From contig CAZDCF010000005.1 in the NCBI GenBank assembly GCA_964503895.1, positions 1-64,000 of the forward strand: DNA of 64,000 nt. The letters run 5' to 3'. This DNA comes from Nitronereus sp964503895. GTDB lineage: Bacteria > Nitrospirota > Nitrospiria > Nitrospirales > UBA8639. Below, in pieces: positions 17,895-26,125 of this stretch. A program made the translations under genes and the position numbers. The notes below the pieces were generated by a model, which had not been told where the DNA came from, did no database searches, and saw nothing but the letters and a program-made list of their open reading frames with translations. Position 1 is the first letter of the stretch. Each line of letters begins with the position of its first letter.

Positions 17895-17911
17895 TTGCAA
17901 TTTGTTTGCAA
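17895..17911. promoter_or_regulatory. Paired TTGCAA operator candidate, Fur-family-like
   Basis: TTGCAA-N5-TTGCAA: two identical palindromic hexamers with an 11-bp centre-to-centre spacing, immediately upstream of the -35 box of the metal-receptor operon. The layout resembles Fur/Mur-type boxes of alphaproteobacteria built on TGCAA units. Which regulator binds is unknown. Confidence 0.4.
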
Positions 17912-18025
17912 TAAATAATTTGGCGAAGCCCAAAAGTGTAGTTACATTTTTCTCATAGGAAAAAGGATTCTGAGACTCTCGGGGGCTTGCAAAAAAGGCA
18001 AAACTCGTGGATTCAGAGAAGGGGA

Positions 18026-18439
18026 TTATTTTTCTACAAAAGAGGAGATGGCGGCAGCCAGTTCGGCGCCTGAGTTCAAAGCCGTGGATTTCCACCCAAC
18101 ACCGAGCCCCCCCCCAGCTTCCTCTTTAGGAATAATATGGAAATGCACATGAAACACGGCTTGATGGGCAGAAGCACCGTTATTTTGAAGAATATTATAA
18201 TTTCTCACCCCTGTGGCTTTGAGAACCGCTCGACACAAACGCGGAAGGACCCAGCCAATGGCCGAAGCAGATTCATCTGACAATTGATCCAGTGTTTCTG
18301 CTGGCTCTTTGGGAATAACGAGCGTGTGCCCCTTGGACAATGGATTTATGTCTAAAAAAGCAAGAACATAGTCATCCTCATACACCTTATGGCAAGGAAT
18401 CTCACCATCAATGATTTTTCGAAAAATCGTATCAGCCAT
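18026..18439 (-). CDS. hinT: HIT-family nucleotide hydrolase (HinT-like)
   Basis: 137 aa from the ATG at 18439 (MADTIFRKII). A TTG six codons upstream is less likely. The histidine triad HVHFH is at residues 97-101, preceded by QNNGASAHQAVF as in HinT, with the N-terminal signature CHKVYEDD and AFLDINPLSKGHTLVIPK. HinT hydrolyses adenosine phosphoramidates and related AMP conjugates in the cytosol. Length is slightly longer than the usual 115-120 aa because of a C-terminal tail. Monocistronic. Confidence 0.93.
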   Translation of the reverse strand: MADTIFRKIIDGEIPCHKVYEDDYVLAFLDINPLSKGHTLVIPKEPAETLDQLSDESASAIGWVLPRLCRAVLKATGVRNYNILQNNGASAHQAVFHVHFHIIPKEEAGGGLGVGWKSTALNSGAELAAAISSFVEK

Positions 18440-18832
18440 AGGAGACAGGATAAGCAAATCTTACTCTGCATGGCAAGATGCTTCTTTCTTCCAGTTTTGC
18501 TTGATTTCACTCCCTTGAGAACGACGATAGTTCCCTCGTCAGGAGTTTTTTAAAAAAATCATGGTGGATACTGATTTTAAACAAGAACAATTCCAAATAC
18601 GACCATACAACAGTTAAGTCTTTCTGGCTCTTTACTCCTTTCAGGCTGGTTTCCATTCTACGAAAAACTCCCGCGCATAGGGAACATATTTTTAAAATTC
18701 TCTGCTCCCGCTCACGTGCTTGATATACACCCTCTCATCTTGTTTCTATATCAGCAACCTTGACAATCCGACAAGACATTATGGTACAAGTAGCACCCGA
18801 ATGTGTTTTCACCTAAACCCAGGTTTTGACGA
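18440..18832. other. Intergenic region between divergent hinT and the GGCT-like gene
   Basis: The 393-nt region has no convincing ORF. A perfect -35 TTGACA lies at 18760-18765, in the right place for the plus-strand gene at 18833. The matching -10 is ambiguous (TATGGT is 14 nt away, TACAAG 19 nt away). A weak hairpin GACGA/TCGTC followed by a T-run lies near 18515-18550 but does not follow any plus-strand gene. Confidence 0.4.
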
Positions 18833-19276
18833 ATGCGATTTTTTCTGTATGCCGACAATCTTAACCCCACCCAATTAAAGCGGCGCGCACCAGAACACAA
18901 ATTTTTATTTAAGGCCTATCTCGAAGATCACACAATTGGGCTATCTCGATTTTCCTCCCAATGGCGATGTGGCCTCGCGAACATTTTGCCCTCCCAGGGG
19001 GAACGGGTTTGGGGTGTAGTATTTGAGATTACTGACGAAGATCTAAAACTCCTGGATGCTTTTGATGGAGAGGTTCTAGAAGGCACATACCGCCACCTTG
19101 AAGTCAATGTCATGACGGAAAACGATCAAAAAGAATTAGTCACAACGCATGTTGCCCAAACCATTGGGAAATTCAAAGCCAAAGACCATTATTTAGATTT
19201 CGTGGGTAAAGGGATCAAACATTGGGAACTACCAGATGAGTATCTTCAAATGTGGGAATTACTTCGTCCCCGTTAG
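18833..19276 (+). CDS. Gamma-glutamylcyclotransferase-like (AIG2 fold) protein
   Basis: 147 aa. The GGCT/AIG2 pattern is visible: FFLYADNLNPTQL at the N-terminus (the substrate loop, usually YGSNL), GVVFEITDEDLKLLDAFDGE in the middle (GGCT: GVVYEI...LD..EG) and YRHLEVNV. In this position the catalytic acid of GGCT is Glu in the LDxFEG motif. Here it reads DAFDGEVLEGTY, so the exact acid needs alignment. Members cleave gamma-glutamyl peptides or amines in the cytosol. Substrate unknown. It stands alone between hinT and the ferredoxin gene. Confidence 0.78.
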   Translation: MRFFLYADNLNPTQLKRRAPEHKFLFKAYLEDHTIGLSRFSSQWRCGLANILPSQGERVWGVVFEITDEDLKLLDAFDGEVLEGTYRHLEVNVMTENDQKELVTTHVAQTIGKFKAKDHYLDFVGKGIKHWELPDEYLQMWELLRPR

Positions 19277-19312
19277 ACTGTCAAAAACATAGACTACGTC
19301 GAAATCACTCTC

Positions 19313-19341
19313 TTGACACCATGATGCCATCTTCCTTTTAT
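19313..19341 (+). promoter_or_regulatory. Promoter of the ferredoxin-moaB pair
   Basis: TTGACA (19313-19318), 17-nt spacer, TTTTAT (19336-19341). This lies about 50 nt before the ferredoxin start codon. Confidence 0.5.
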
Positions 19342-19393
19342 AGGAACCAAACCACCGCTCAACAACCAACTAGCTTTCTCGAAAGGAGTGATC

Positions 19394-19720
19394 ATGCCAA
19401 AACCCAAATATCATATTATGGTATGTACTAATACACGCCCACCAGGCCATCCAAAGCCGTCTTGCGGGTCTGAGGGATCACAAAACTTATTAATGGCCTT
19501 GAATATGGGATTAATGGAACGCGGCTTTCAGCCAGGCGAGGTCTTGGTGACCGGAAGTTCGTGCTTAGGTCCCTGTGAGCAGGGTCCCACGGTAGTCATC
19601 TATCCCGATGGCACTTGGTATTCACAAGTAAAAGATGAACACGTAGCATTAATTTTAGAAGAACATATCAAGAAGGGAACACCCGTCGCGCAGTTGAACC
19701 CCGATTCAGTCTGGAGCTAA
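19394..19720 (+). CDS. Thioredoxin-like [2Fe-2S] ferredoxin
   Basis: 108 aa from the ATG at 19394, preceded by AAAGGAG at correct spacing (a GTG at 19388 overlaps this site, so it is rejected). Four cysteines at about 11, 24, 58 and 62 (C-X12-C and CLGPC) match the NuoE-like, thioredoxin-fold 2Fe-2S ferredoxin family, with VCTNTRPPGHPKPSCG and SSCLGPCEQGP. It is a soluble one-electron carrier. Its partner enzyme is unknown. moaB follows 27 nt downstream, so a link to molybdenum-cofactor or other oxidoreductase metabolism is possible. Confidence 0.94.
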   Translation: MPKPKYHIMVCTNTRPPGHPKPSCGSEGSQNLLMALNMGLMERGFQPGEVLVTGSSCLGPCEQGPTVVIYPDGTWYSQVKDEHVALILEEHIKKGTPVAQLNPDSVWS

Positions 19721-19747
19721 CCTCATACCACATCACCGCTTTTTATC

Positions 19748-20305
19748 ATGTCGAAACAACACGATTCTCACTCCCATGGGCCAGGGCATCATCACGGCAC
19801 CTCTTCCCCAGCAGAGCACAAAGCTCGAGGGCCCGCATCCATTCGTTGTGGAATCATCACCTGTAGTGATACTCGAACACCAGAAACCGACAAAAGCGGA
19901 CAATTGCTTAGAGAGTTATTGACCAAGGAGGGGCATCGAATTGACGCCTACCATATCGTCAAAGACGAGCCCGCAGACGTTCAAAAACTTATTCGCAATT
20001 TGGCCAAAGAACAAGCACTTGTAGCAATCATCATTAACGGCGGAACCGGCATTTCCCAGCGAGATTCAACTTTTGAAGCCATCGATGGATTGCTAGAAAA
20101 ACGGCTGTTGGGGTTTGGAGAAATATTTCGTTATCTCTCCTACAAGGATATTGGCTCTCCCGCGATTCTTAGTCGAGCCACTGCTGGTTTGTATCAGGGG
20201 AAAGTGATATTTTCAATTCCTGGGTCCAGTGGAGCCGTTCGATTAGCCATGGAAGCCTTGATCATTCCTGAACTGCCACACATTGTTGGGGAAATACAAA
20301 AATAA
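19748..20305 (+). CDS. moaB: Molybdenum cofactor biosynthesis protein MoaB/MogA family
   Basis: 185 aa. The MoaB/MogA (MoCF) domain spans about 30-180: IITCSDTRTPETDKSGQLL, the molybdopterin-binding INGGTGISQRDSTFEAI, and IFSIPGSSGAVRLAMEALI. It adenylylates molybdopterin during Moco synthesis. The first 28 residues form an unusual His-rich tail (DSHSHGPGHHHG), not part of the enzyme fold. Such tails bind metals, possibly zinc or nickel, and are seen in some MoaB forms. Ends 25 nt before a convergent dehydrogenase gene. Confidence 0.93.
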   Translation: MSKQHDSHSHGPGHHHGTSSPAEHKARGPASIRCGIITCSDTRTPETDKSGQLLRELLTKEGHRIDAYHIVKDEPADVQKLIRNLAKEQALVAIIINGGTGISQRDSTFEAIDGLLEKRLLGFGEIFRYLSYKDIGSPAILSRATAGLYQGKVIFSIPGSSGAVRLAMEALIIPELPHIVGEIQK

Positions 20306-20330
20306 ATTCCGTGGATCTAGCTCTAAAACT

Positions 20331-21377
20331 TCACACTTCATTCGTTTCAACAGTCAACACAATTTTACCAAAGTTTTTCCTATCAAGCATTCGCTCTTGC
20401 GCAACCCGCGCATCATCCAATGAATAGATGGAATCGATAATAGGGCGTAGTTTATTCGTTTCAACAAGTCTGACTGTTTCGACAAACTCGTCTCGCGTAC
20501 CCATATAAGCCCCAATAATTGTAAGCTGGCGAGAATACAAATAGCGCACATCAAATGAGGCCATCCTACCCGAAGTAGCCCCACACGTGACTAAGCGTCC
20601 ACCTTTCCCGAGCGATCGCAGGCAATCCCCCCACACCTTTTGCCCAATATGTTCAATCACGACATTCACACCACAACCCTGAGTCAAAGCAGCTATTCGC
20701 TCGGCGACATTTTCCTCGGAATGATTCAAAACTTCATCCGCGCCTAACATTTTTGCCTTCTCTACTTTGTCTGCAACACCGACAGTAGTAATAACCCTGG
20801 CCCCTAACAAATTCGCCATTTGTATGGCCATACATCCAACACCACTCCCTGCCCCCATAACGAGGACAGTATCACCTGGCTGAACATCCCCCAAGGCCTT
20901 CACCATATGCCACGCTGTAACAGAAACCAAAGGAAAGGCTGCCCCTTGCTCGAAGGTTAAGTTTTCGGGAAGGGGAAAGACGTTTATAGCCGGCACGTTC
21001 ACATATTCCGCATAACCACCATTTCTTTGTGCACCCAAAAGCTGATAGTTCCGACACCGATTATCTTTTTCGGCTAAACATTCACCACAATTTCCACAAC
21101 CCATGCCGGGCATCACGAAAACAGATTGGCCTGGTGTTAAATGCCCCGAATATGCAGCTCCTACTTTTTCAATCACACCACTCAGGTCGCAACCAGAAAT
21201 ATGAGGAAGAGCAATCTTATAGCCAGGAATGCCCTGTCGAAGCCAAATGTCAAGATGATTAAGTGCGCAAGCTTTAACGCGAACCAAAATTTCCTCATGA
21301 CCAACTTGCGGTATTGGAACCTCTTCATAGATCAACTTCTCAGTACCACCGTGCTCATGGAAGGTTACGGCTTTCAT
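20331..21377 (-). CDS. Zinc-type MDR alcohol dehydrogenase / quinone oxidoreductase
   Basis: 348 aa medium-chain dehydrogenase/reductase. The N-terminal GroES-like part holds the structural zinc loop CGNCGECLAEKDNRC (CX2CX2CX7C), and the Rossmann part starts with VLVMGAGSGVGCMAIQMA near 180, binding NAD(P)H. The residue usually serving as first catalytic zinc ligand is not a cysteine here (ALNHLDIW), and the second site reads HISGCDLSG, so catalytic zinc is probably absent, as in QOR-like MDR enzymes. Substrate cannot be assigned. It lies 23 nt after the phzF-like gene on the same strand. Confidence 0.9.
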   Translation of the reverse strand: MKAVTFHEHGGTEKLIYEEVPIPQVGHEEILVRVKACALNHLDIWLRQGIPGYKIALPHISGCDLSGVIEKVGAAYSGHLTPGQSVFVMPGMGCGNCGECLAEKDNRCRNYQLLGAQRNGGYAEYVNVPAINVFPLPENLTFEQGAAFPLVSVTAWHMVKALGDVQPGDTVLVMGAGSGVGCMAIQMANLLGARVITTVGVADKVEKAKMLGADEVLNHSEENVAERIAALTQGCGVNVVIEHIGQKVWGDCLRSLGKGGRLVTCGATSGRMASFDVRYLYSRQLTIIGAYMGTRDEFVETVRLVETNKLRPIIDSIYSLDDARVAQERMLDRKNFGKIVLTVETNEV

Positions 21378-21400
21378 ATCTCTGCCTTTCCCGAGTGAGG

Positions 21401-22333
21401 CTAGAACAGTAGCTTGCCCTCAGCTACCATCACCGCTTGTCCTCCTACTTTTACTTCTTGAATCTTATCATCATCTGAAAAGACTTGAACGAGAATACGG
21501 GAGGGTCGATCAATTTCATACCCTTGTTCCATAATTATTTCCGTGGTAGGGCCTACATCAACTACCCCATTTTTCACCAAGTACGCACCGAGTGCCCCGC
21601 TAGCGCTTCCCGTAGCCGGATCTTCAATAATCCCAATGGGTGCAGCAAACATACGGGTATGAATATGAGCCCAATCTTCGACGGCAATAGTAGTAAACAC
21701 CATCATTCCATTGACTCCCAGACGATCACAAACTGCCATCGTTCCAGTTAATTCTACTTTAATCGACTTCACTGCTGTAAGTGTCCGAACCGGAACGATA
21801 ACCACAGGCAGCCCCGTAGAAACAATTTCAATCGGTAAATGGGTATCCACTATATTAGACTTATTTAGCCCTAACGCTCGACTGATTTCATACAGGTCTT
21901 GAAGATTATCAACCATTCCCAGAAATTGCGGTTCGGATTGGGACATAATCACTTGTTCCACGGACCCGTGAAAAACGCCCAATTCCACGGGGAAAAGACC
22001 AATATTGCATTCAAAGATAAACCGGGTCACCGGATCTTGCAGTGGAAACCTATTCAATAGACTCAACACAAAAAACGTTCCAATAACAGGATGGCCAGCG
22101 AATGGAATTTCTTGCGTTGGTGTAAATATACGAAGTTTGACAATAGCCGCAGGATCGGTAGGGGGAACCACAAATACAGTCTCGGAGAGGTTCATCTCTC
22201 TAGCAATTTGCTGAAACTCTCGATCAGTTAAACCTTGAGCATCAGGAACCACAGCAACAGGATTCCCACCAAAAGCTTCATCTGCAAACACATCGGCTTT
22301 ATAAAATTGAATGCGTCGAGTAGGAGTCGCCAT
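21401..22333 (-). CDS. PhzF-family epimerase/isomerase
   Basis: 310 aa with the PhzF fold signatures: FYKADVFADEAFGGNPVAVV at the N-terminus, the catalytic Glu in MNLSETVFVV (about 47-56), FTPTQEIPFAGHPVIGT, and EDPATGSASGALGAYL near the C-terminus. PhzF proteins isomerise or epimerise small acids. The phenazine enzyme acts on dihydrohydroxyanthranilate, but most members have unknown substrates. No phenazine genes are nearby. It shares a strand with the ADH gene, a likely two-gene operon. Confidence 0.94.
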   Translation of the reverse strand: MATPTRRIQFYKADVFADEAFGGNPVAVVPDAQGLTDREFQQIAREMNLSETVFVVPPTDPAAIVKLRIFTPTQEIPFAGHPVIGTFFVLSLLNRFPLQDPVTRFIFECNIGLFPVELGVFHGSVEQVIMSQSEPQFLGMVDNLQDLYEISRALGLNKSNIVDTHLPIEIVSTGLPVVIVPVRTLTAVKSIKVELTGTMAVCDRLGVNGMMVFTTIAVEDWAHIHTRMFAAPIGIIEDPATGSASGALGAYLVKNGVVDVGPTTEIIMEQGYEIDRPSRILVQVFSDDDKIQEVKVGGQAVMVAEGKLLF

Positions 22334-22488
22334 ATTTACAGGTTAGAAAAAACGAATTTGAGTGAATAGTATTGGGACATTCCAAAACCTTCACCAACTC
22401 TTGGGAATAAACAATTTAGACTTAGAAATGTTAGCAAAAACAATTAACTATCGTGAAAATTTAAGGAACAGGCTGGCAGTAAAACACG

Positions 22489-23727
22489 TTAGGCGCTTAA
22501 AGGCAAGGCTTCATAACTCGAGGCTGACGGATTTCGAACGTAATCCTCCACAAAATTTTTCAGATTTCCGTTTCTGTAAAGTCGTGTATTCGCAAACTTG
22601 GTATCGATCTTATGCAATACTTTGACCTTCACTCCAGTCTTTTTTATAAATTCTTCCAAGGTCACACCCATAATATCCATGTAAGATCCACGCCCAGATT
22701 CCATGACACTTTTAGGAATATGAATTCGCTTTTCATTCGTCAAGCGTTGCCGAATATCGTCAAATGTAAGCAGAACGGTACAATCCGAGTCCCCTTGCAG
22801 CATAGCATTGGGTACGTACAGAAATCGCGCGCGCTTCTTTCGATACATATTCAGTATCTTATGCACGCTTCCTGCCATCACCACCGTGTCTTTCTTCTCC
22901 AATTCAAGCGAATCAAACATACTTACAATTCGCTTCCGATTCAGAAAAGCCGTGACATACGCCTCTGTATGAATCGTAGTTTCATTAGGAAGACCCGCAT
23001 CATAAATTCGCTCCGCCTCCACCGGAAGATACTTCCTGCCTTGCCGCATGATTGTAGTAGTATCTTCTTTAAGACCTCGAACTGGGGTAAGACAGCCCAT
23101 CCACAAGATACATTTTTGATTGATGCGCGAAATCATTTCCGCGTCTTTGGACATCGTATGTTCATCGAATGAATAAAAATTAGCAGAGTTGACAGCCGGC
23201 CCATCCAACACCTTCATAAGATGCCGCTCAGAAGGTGCATGAGGCATGAGTTTTTCACGGTATTTACTCAAAGTTATAACAGACAATTCGAAGTTAATAC
23301 GCCCAGGATATTGCGCAACGAGTTGATGAATTTTGGGGACATGCACAAACCCCACGGTAAAAAACGTGACATTCTTATCTGTATGCTTCAAAAAATCTTC
23401 AACCCATTCCATCGCTTTGGGATGAAGGAACAGGTCTGTCCATTCCATATATTCATTCCCACCCAAACACCAAAACTGCATGGGATTAGTTGGCTTAGAA
23501 TTAATATAATTAAGAATAAACTCCCAATCATCCTGCGTGGTTTTTGGCGGATCAAGGGTTTCACGGTATGAATGATCGAGTTCATAACAAAAATCACATT
23601 CGACAGGACATTTTTTCCCGAGACTCAATGGAATCTTTCCCGCATCCATCTCGCGCTTCAGCACTTCTCGATAATCTTTACCTTGAAGAACTAACGTTGG
23701 TTCGAGAATCGGAAGATCACGTCCCAT
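22489..23727 (-). CDS. Radical SAM protein of unknown function (412 aa)
   Basis: The cluster motif is C40-X3-C44-X2-C47 (KKCPVECDFCYE), the classical radical SAM CX3CX2C that binds the 4Fe-4S cluster and S-adenosylmethionine. The next block FILNYINSKPTNPMQFWCLGG looks like the start of a SAM-binding region (the GG usually contacts the SAM amino group). The rest is unlike common families known to me. It has a basic C-terminus. It is divergent from a J-like gene and is part of a local group with two B12-type radical SAM proteins. No precursor peptide gene was seen nearby. Function unknown. Confidence 0.85.
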   Translation of the reverse strand: MGRDLPILEPTLVLQGKDYREVLKREMDAGKIPLSLGKKCPVECDFCYELDHSYRETLDPPKTTQDDWEFILNYINSKPTNPMQFWCLGGNEYMEWTDLFLHPKAMEWVEDFLKHTDKNVTFFTVGFVHVPKIHQLVAQYPGRINFELSVITLSKYREKLMPHAPSERHLMKVLDGPAVNSANFYSFDEHTMSKDAEMISRINQKCILWMGCLTPVRGLKEDTTTIMRQGRKYLPVEAERIYDAGLPNETTIHTEAYVTAFLNRKRIVSMFDSLELEKKDTVVMAGSVHKILNMYRKKRARFLYVPNAMLQGDSDCTVLLTFDDIRQRLTNEKRIHIPKSVMESGRGSYMDIMGVTLEEFIKKTGVKVKVLHKIDTKFANTRLYRNGNLKNFVEDYVRNPSASSYEALPLSA

Positions 23728-23842
23728 AATTTTTAATTCTTTACCTCTTTCCTTGAAACTTTTAGCAATAGGCTCTTTGACAGATACTCAAACTTTCTGC
23801 AAAACTTTTACTCATCACGAAGATATTAAAACGGCATACTCC

Positions 23843-24136
23843 ATGAATTCACCAACTACGTCAAAAAAAATTCCACAATCTCCACCTGATGAATCCATCA
23901 AAAAAGCACTAGAGCTGTTCAAACTTCCTTTACCTCTTGATTCGACAACCTTATATCAACGTTATCAAGAACTGCTGATAACCTGGCATCCTCACCGGTA
24001 TGCAAATATGACGAACAACCCCTCTAAATACATGCAAATGTATAAGAAGGGCGAGGCTACGACCAAGGAAGTCCGGGCAGCTTATAAAATGTTAAAAGAG
24101 TGGCTAGATAGAGGAAACACGCCTTCTATGGTCTGA
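23843..24136 (+). CDS. Degenerate J-domain (DnaJ-like) protein, HPD replaced by HPH
   Basis: 97 aa from the ATG at 23843. An in-frame TTG at 23753 would extend it by 30 residues that show no homology pattern and no ribosome site. The J-domain pattern is seen as LFKLPLPLDSTTLYQRYQEL (helices I-II), WHPHRYAN (HPD loop) and TKEVRAAYKMLKEWL (helices III-IV). The DNA reads TGG CAT CCT CAC, so His replaces the catalytic Asp of HPD. J-domains with altered HPD do not stimulate Hsp70 normally, so this is probably a J-like adaptor. It lies between radical SAM genes. Confidence 0.7.
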   Translation: MNSPTTSKKIPQSPPDESIKKALELFKLPLPLDSTTLYQRYQELLITWHPHRYANMTNNPSKYMQMYKKGEATTKEVRAAYKMLKEWLDRGNTPSMV

Positions 24137-24152
24137 CTAATTTACTCATAAT

Positions 24153-26120
24153 TTACTTCGCAGAGTGGCTGACCACTCTGGTCATCCCAGGCTCTCCGTC
24201 TTTCCCTCCTTCTGGATCGGCCTTGGCTACAGGCCAAGTAATCAAACCTGCAACAGTATCTGGTTTAGCTTCAGCAGGCACATGGTTGGTAGCATAAATT
24301 TGCGGCAACCGATTCGTGCCGAATTTAGAGATATAGAGAAAGATCTGTTCGCGTGCATTAATGCGGACCGCCCAAGGTTCAAAATCATTTTGATAAAACT
24401 CTTCGCACAATTGCATTGCATCAAGACAATTCACGCCACCTGGTTCATTGAGGGTATAGTAGTAATCCAAGGGCATATCATATTCTTCTTGTTTGTGAAT
24501 CGTGATTCCAAACTTTTCTGGATTTCTCACCATTGGGGTATGCCGGTAGGCCACAAAGTAAAACAGCTCAACAGAATGAATATTGGACTTGTTATTCAGT
24601 AAAAACTGTCTGGTATCTTCAGCTTCCTCACGAGTTTCTCCTGGAAATCCATAAAACGCCATCACATGATTCCAAATACCAACCCTAGCCGCTTCCTTTA
24701 AATTATTCTCGATAACGCTCTTTAGAGCGTGTTTATCCATACGTTCTAAAACCCGTTCATTGGCAGATTCCATGCCATAATAGAGCGTCTTACAGCCTGA
24801 TTTGGCTGCAAGATCCCATAGTTCGGGATCCTGAAGAGATTCTTCAAACCGAATCAAAGTTGTCCATTTGATATCGACGTTTTCTTCAATTAACAATTGC
24901 GAGACCTTCTTAAAAAGCGCAGGAGGATAGGATTCATCCGCAAACAAAAAGTGGTCTGCGTGATACTTTTCCTTCAATGCATTAACTTCGCGAACCACAT
25001 CATTCGCGGGCTTACCTCGATATTGATCAAAATACCCCTGTCCATGATCACAGAAGGTACATTTGCCCCAATAACATCCTCGGGTCGCAAGATACGGAAG
25101 AATTCTAGTTGGCACGAAATAAGAGTCCAGCGGAAAGCCTTCAAAATCTGGCAAGGGGAGGCTCGTTGTTTTTTCTGTGTAAATTTCTGAATTTATTCGA
25201 ACATGCCCTTGCTCTCGATACATCAAATTCGGCACTGATGTCCATTCACGATCACCCACTAACGCTTCAAGTAACCACAGCAATGCATGTTCACCCTCGT
25301 ACATAATAGCCGAGTCAAAAATCTCAGTAAAAAACGGTTCTTGCTTGGCTAAATCCTCTTGCAACCTAGTGATAACATTTCCCCCAACAGTGATATGAAC
25401 ATCCGGATACGCCTCTTTGATCATTTTTCCAAAGGTCAACCCCGCAATAAGCTGCATTTGCGTTCCAATGGAAATGCCCACAACTTCAGGCCGTTCTTTA
25501 GCCACCAAGGGCAGCACCAATTGTTGGCAGACATCACGGTAGACATTTACCTGTGGATCATTCAAACACGCATATACTTCACTAGACACACCAGGACGAT
25601 ACCCGAGGTTGCTTTCCATCGGGTAATAAACAAGCGAAGCTGGATAATAGGCTGCCGAGATATAGCGCATGACATCACGAAATATATTCAAAGCCCATTC
25701 AAGTTTGCTTGCATCATAAAAATCCTCGCTTCGATTAATACGCTTGGCTTCTTCCGCATTGGCAGCCAAGTCCATGACATCCAAGGATAGAACTTCCTCC
25801 AGACAGGCTTTTTGATTGACTTCCTTTTCTGTTAACTCTCGACTAGTTTCCGCGGCTTTCAACTCCCGAAGTTGTTGGGTCATCCGAGCATTCACCCAAA
25901 TCAGAAACATATCGCTAAAGAACAGTTCGTACATTTCAATGTTGATATCTCGCTGAATAACCTCATGGCCATTTTCACGAAGCACAGCGGTAAGACTGGG
26001 AAGCGCAAGGTAAGGAGCAGTGGGCACCCATTCCGGTGGAAAGAGCAGCATGGTCTTTAACTTACGACCACTTTTTGGCTTTGAACTTTTTGTATCAATT
26101 TCTATAAAGGAAGAAGACAT
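24153..26120 (-). CDS. B12-binding-domain radical SAM protein, paralogue A
   Basis: 655 aa. An N-terminal cobalamin-binding-like Rossmann domain (about 20-290: MLLFPPEWVPTAPYLALPSL, later ISIGTQMQLIAGLTFGKMI and VTVGGNVITRLQ) has no DXHXXG, as is usual for base-off B12 radical SAM enzymes. A radical SAM barrel begins with LPYLATRGCYWGKCTFCDHG, cysteines at about 349, 354 and 357, so the spacing is CX4CX2C rather than CX3CX2C. Later blocks include DHFLFADESYPPALF and CKTLYYGMESANERVLERM. Likely a methyltransferase or other B12-dependent modifying enzyme. Substrate unknown. It is preceded by paralogue B with a 5-nt gap. Confidence 0.88.
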   Translation of the reverse strand: MSSSFIEIDTKSSKPKSGRKLKTMLLFPPEWVPTAPYLALPSLTAVLRENGHEVIQRDINIEMYELFFSDMFLIWVNARMTQQLRELKAAETSRELTEKEVNQKACLEEVLSLDVMDLAANAEEAKRINRSEDFYDASKLEWALNIFRDVMRYISAAYYPASLVYYPMESNLGYRPGVSSEVYACLNDPQVNVYRDVCQQLVLPLVAKERPEVVGISIGTQMQLIAGLTFGKMIKEAYPDVHITVGGNVITRLQEDLAKQEPFFTEIFDSAIMYEGEHALLWLLEALVGDREWTSVPNLMYREQGHVRINSEIYTEKTTSLPLPDFEGFPLDSYFVPTRILPYLATRGCYWGKCTFCDHGQGYFDQYRGKPANDVVREVNALKEKYHADHFLFADESYPPALFKKVSQLLIEENVDIKWTTLIRFEESLQDPELWDLAAKSGCKTLYYGMESANERVLERMDKHALKSVIENNLKEAARVGIWNHVMAFYGFPGETREEAEDTRQFLLNNKSNIHSVELFYFVAYRHTPMVRNPEKFGITIHKQEEYDMPLDYYYTLNEPGGVNCLDAMQLCEEFYQNDFEPWAVRINAREQIFLYISKFGTNRLPQIYATNHVPAEAKPDTVAGLITWPVAKADPEGGKDGEPGMTRVVSHSAK

Positions 26121-26125
26121 AGCAG

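Noticed and set aside
18510..18560. Hairpin GACGA/TCGTC plus T-run as a terminator
   Set aside because: The stem is only 5 bp and no plus-strand gene ends upstream of it.
22362..22625. 87-aa ORF near the end of the radical SAM gene, considered as a precursor peptide
   Set aside because: Half lies antisense to the radical SAM gene, there is no leader/core pattern and no ribosome site.
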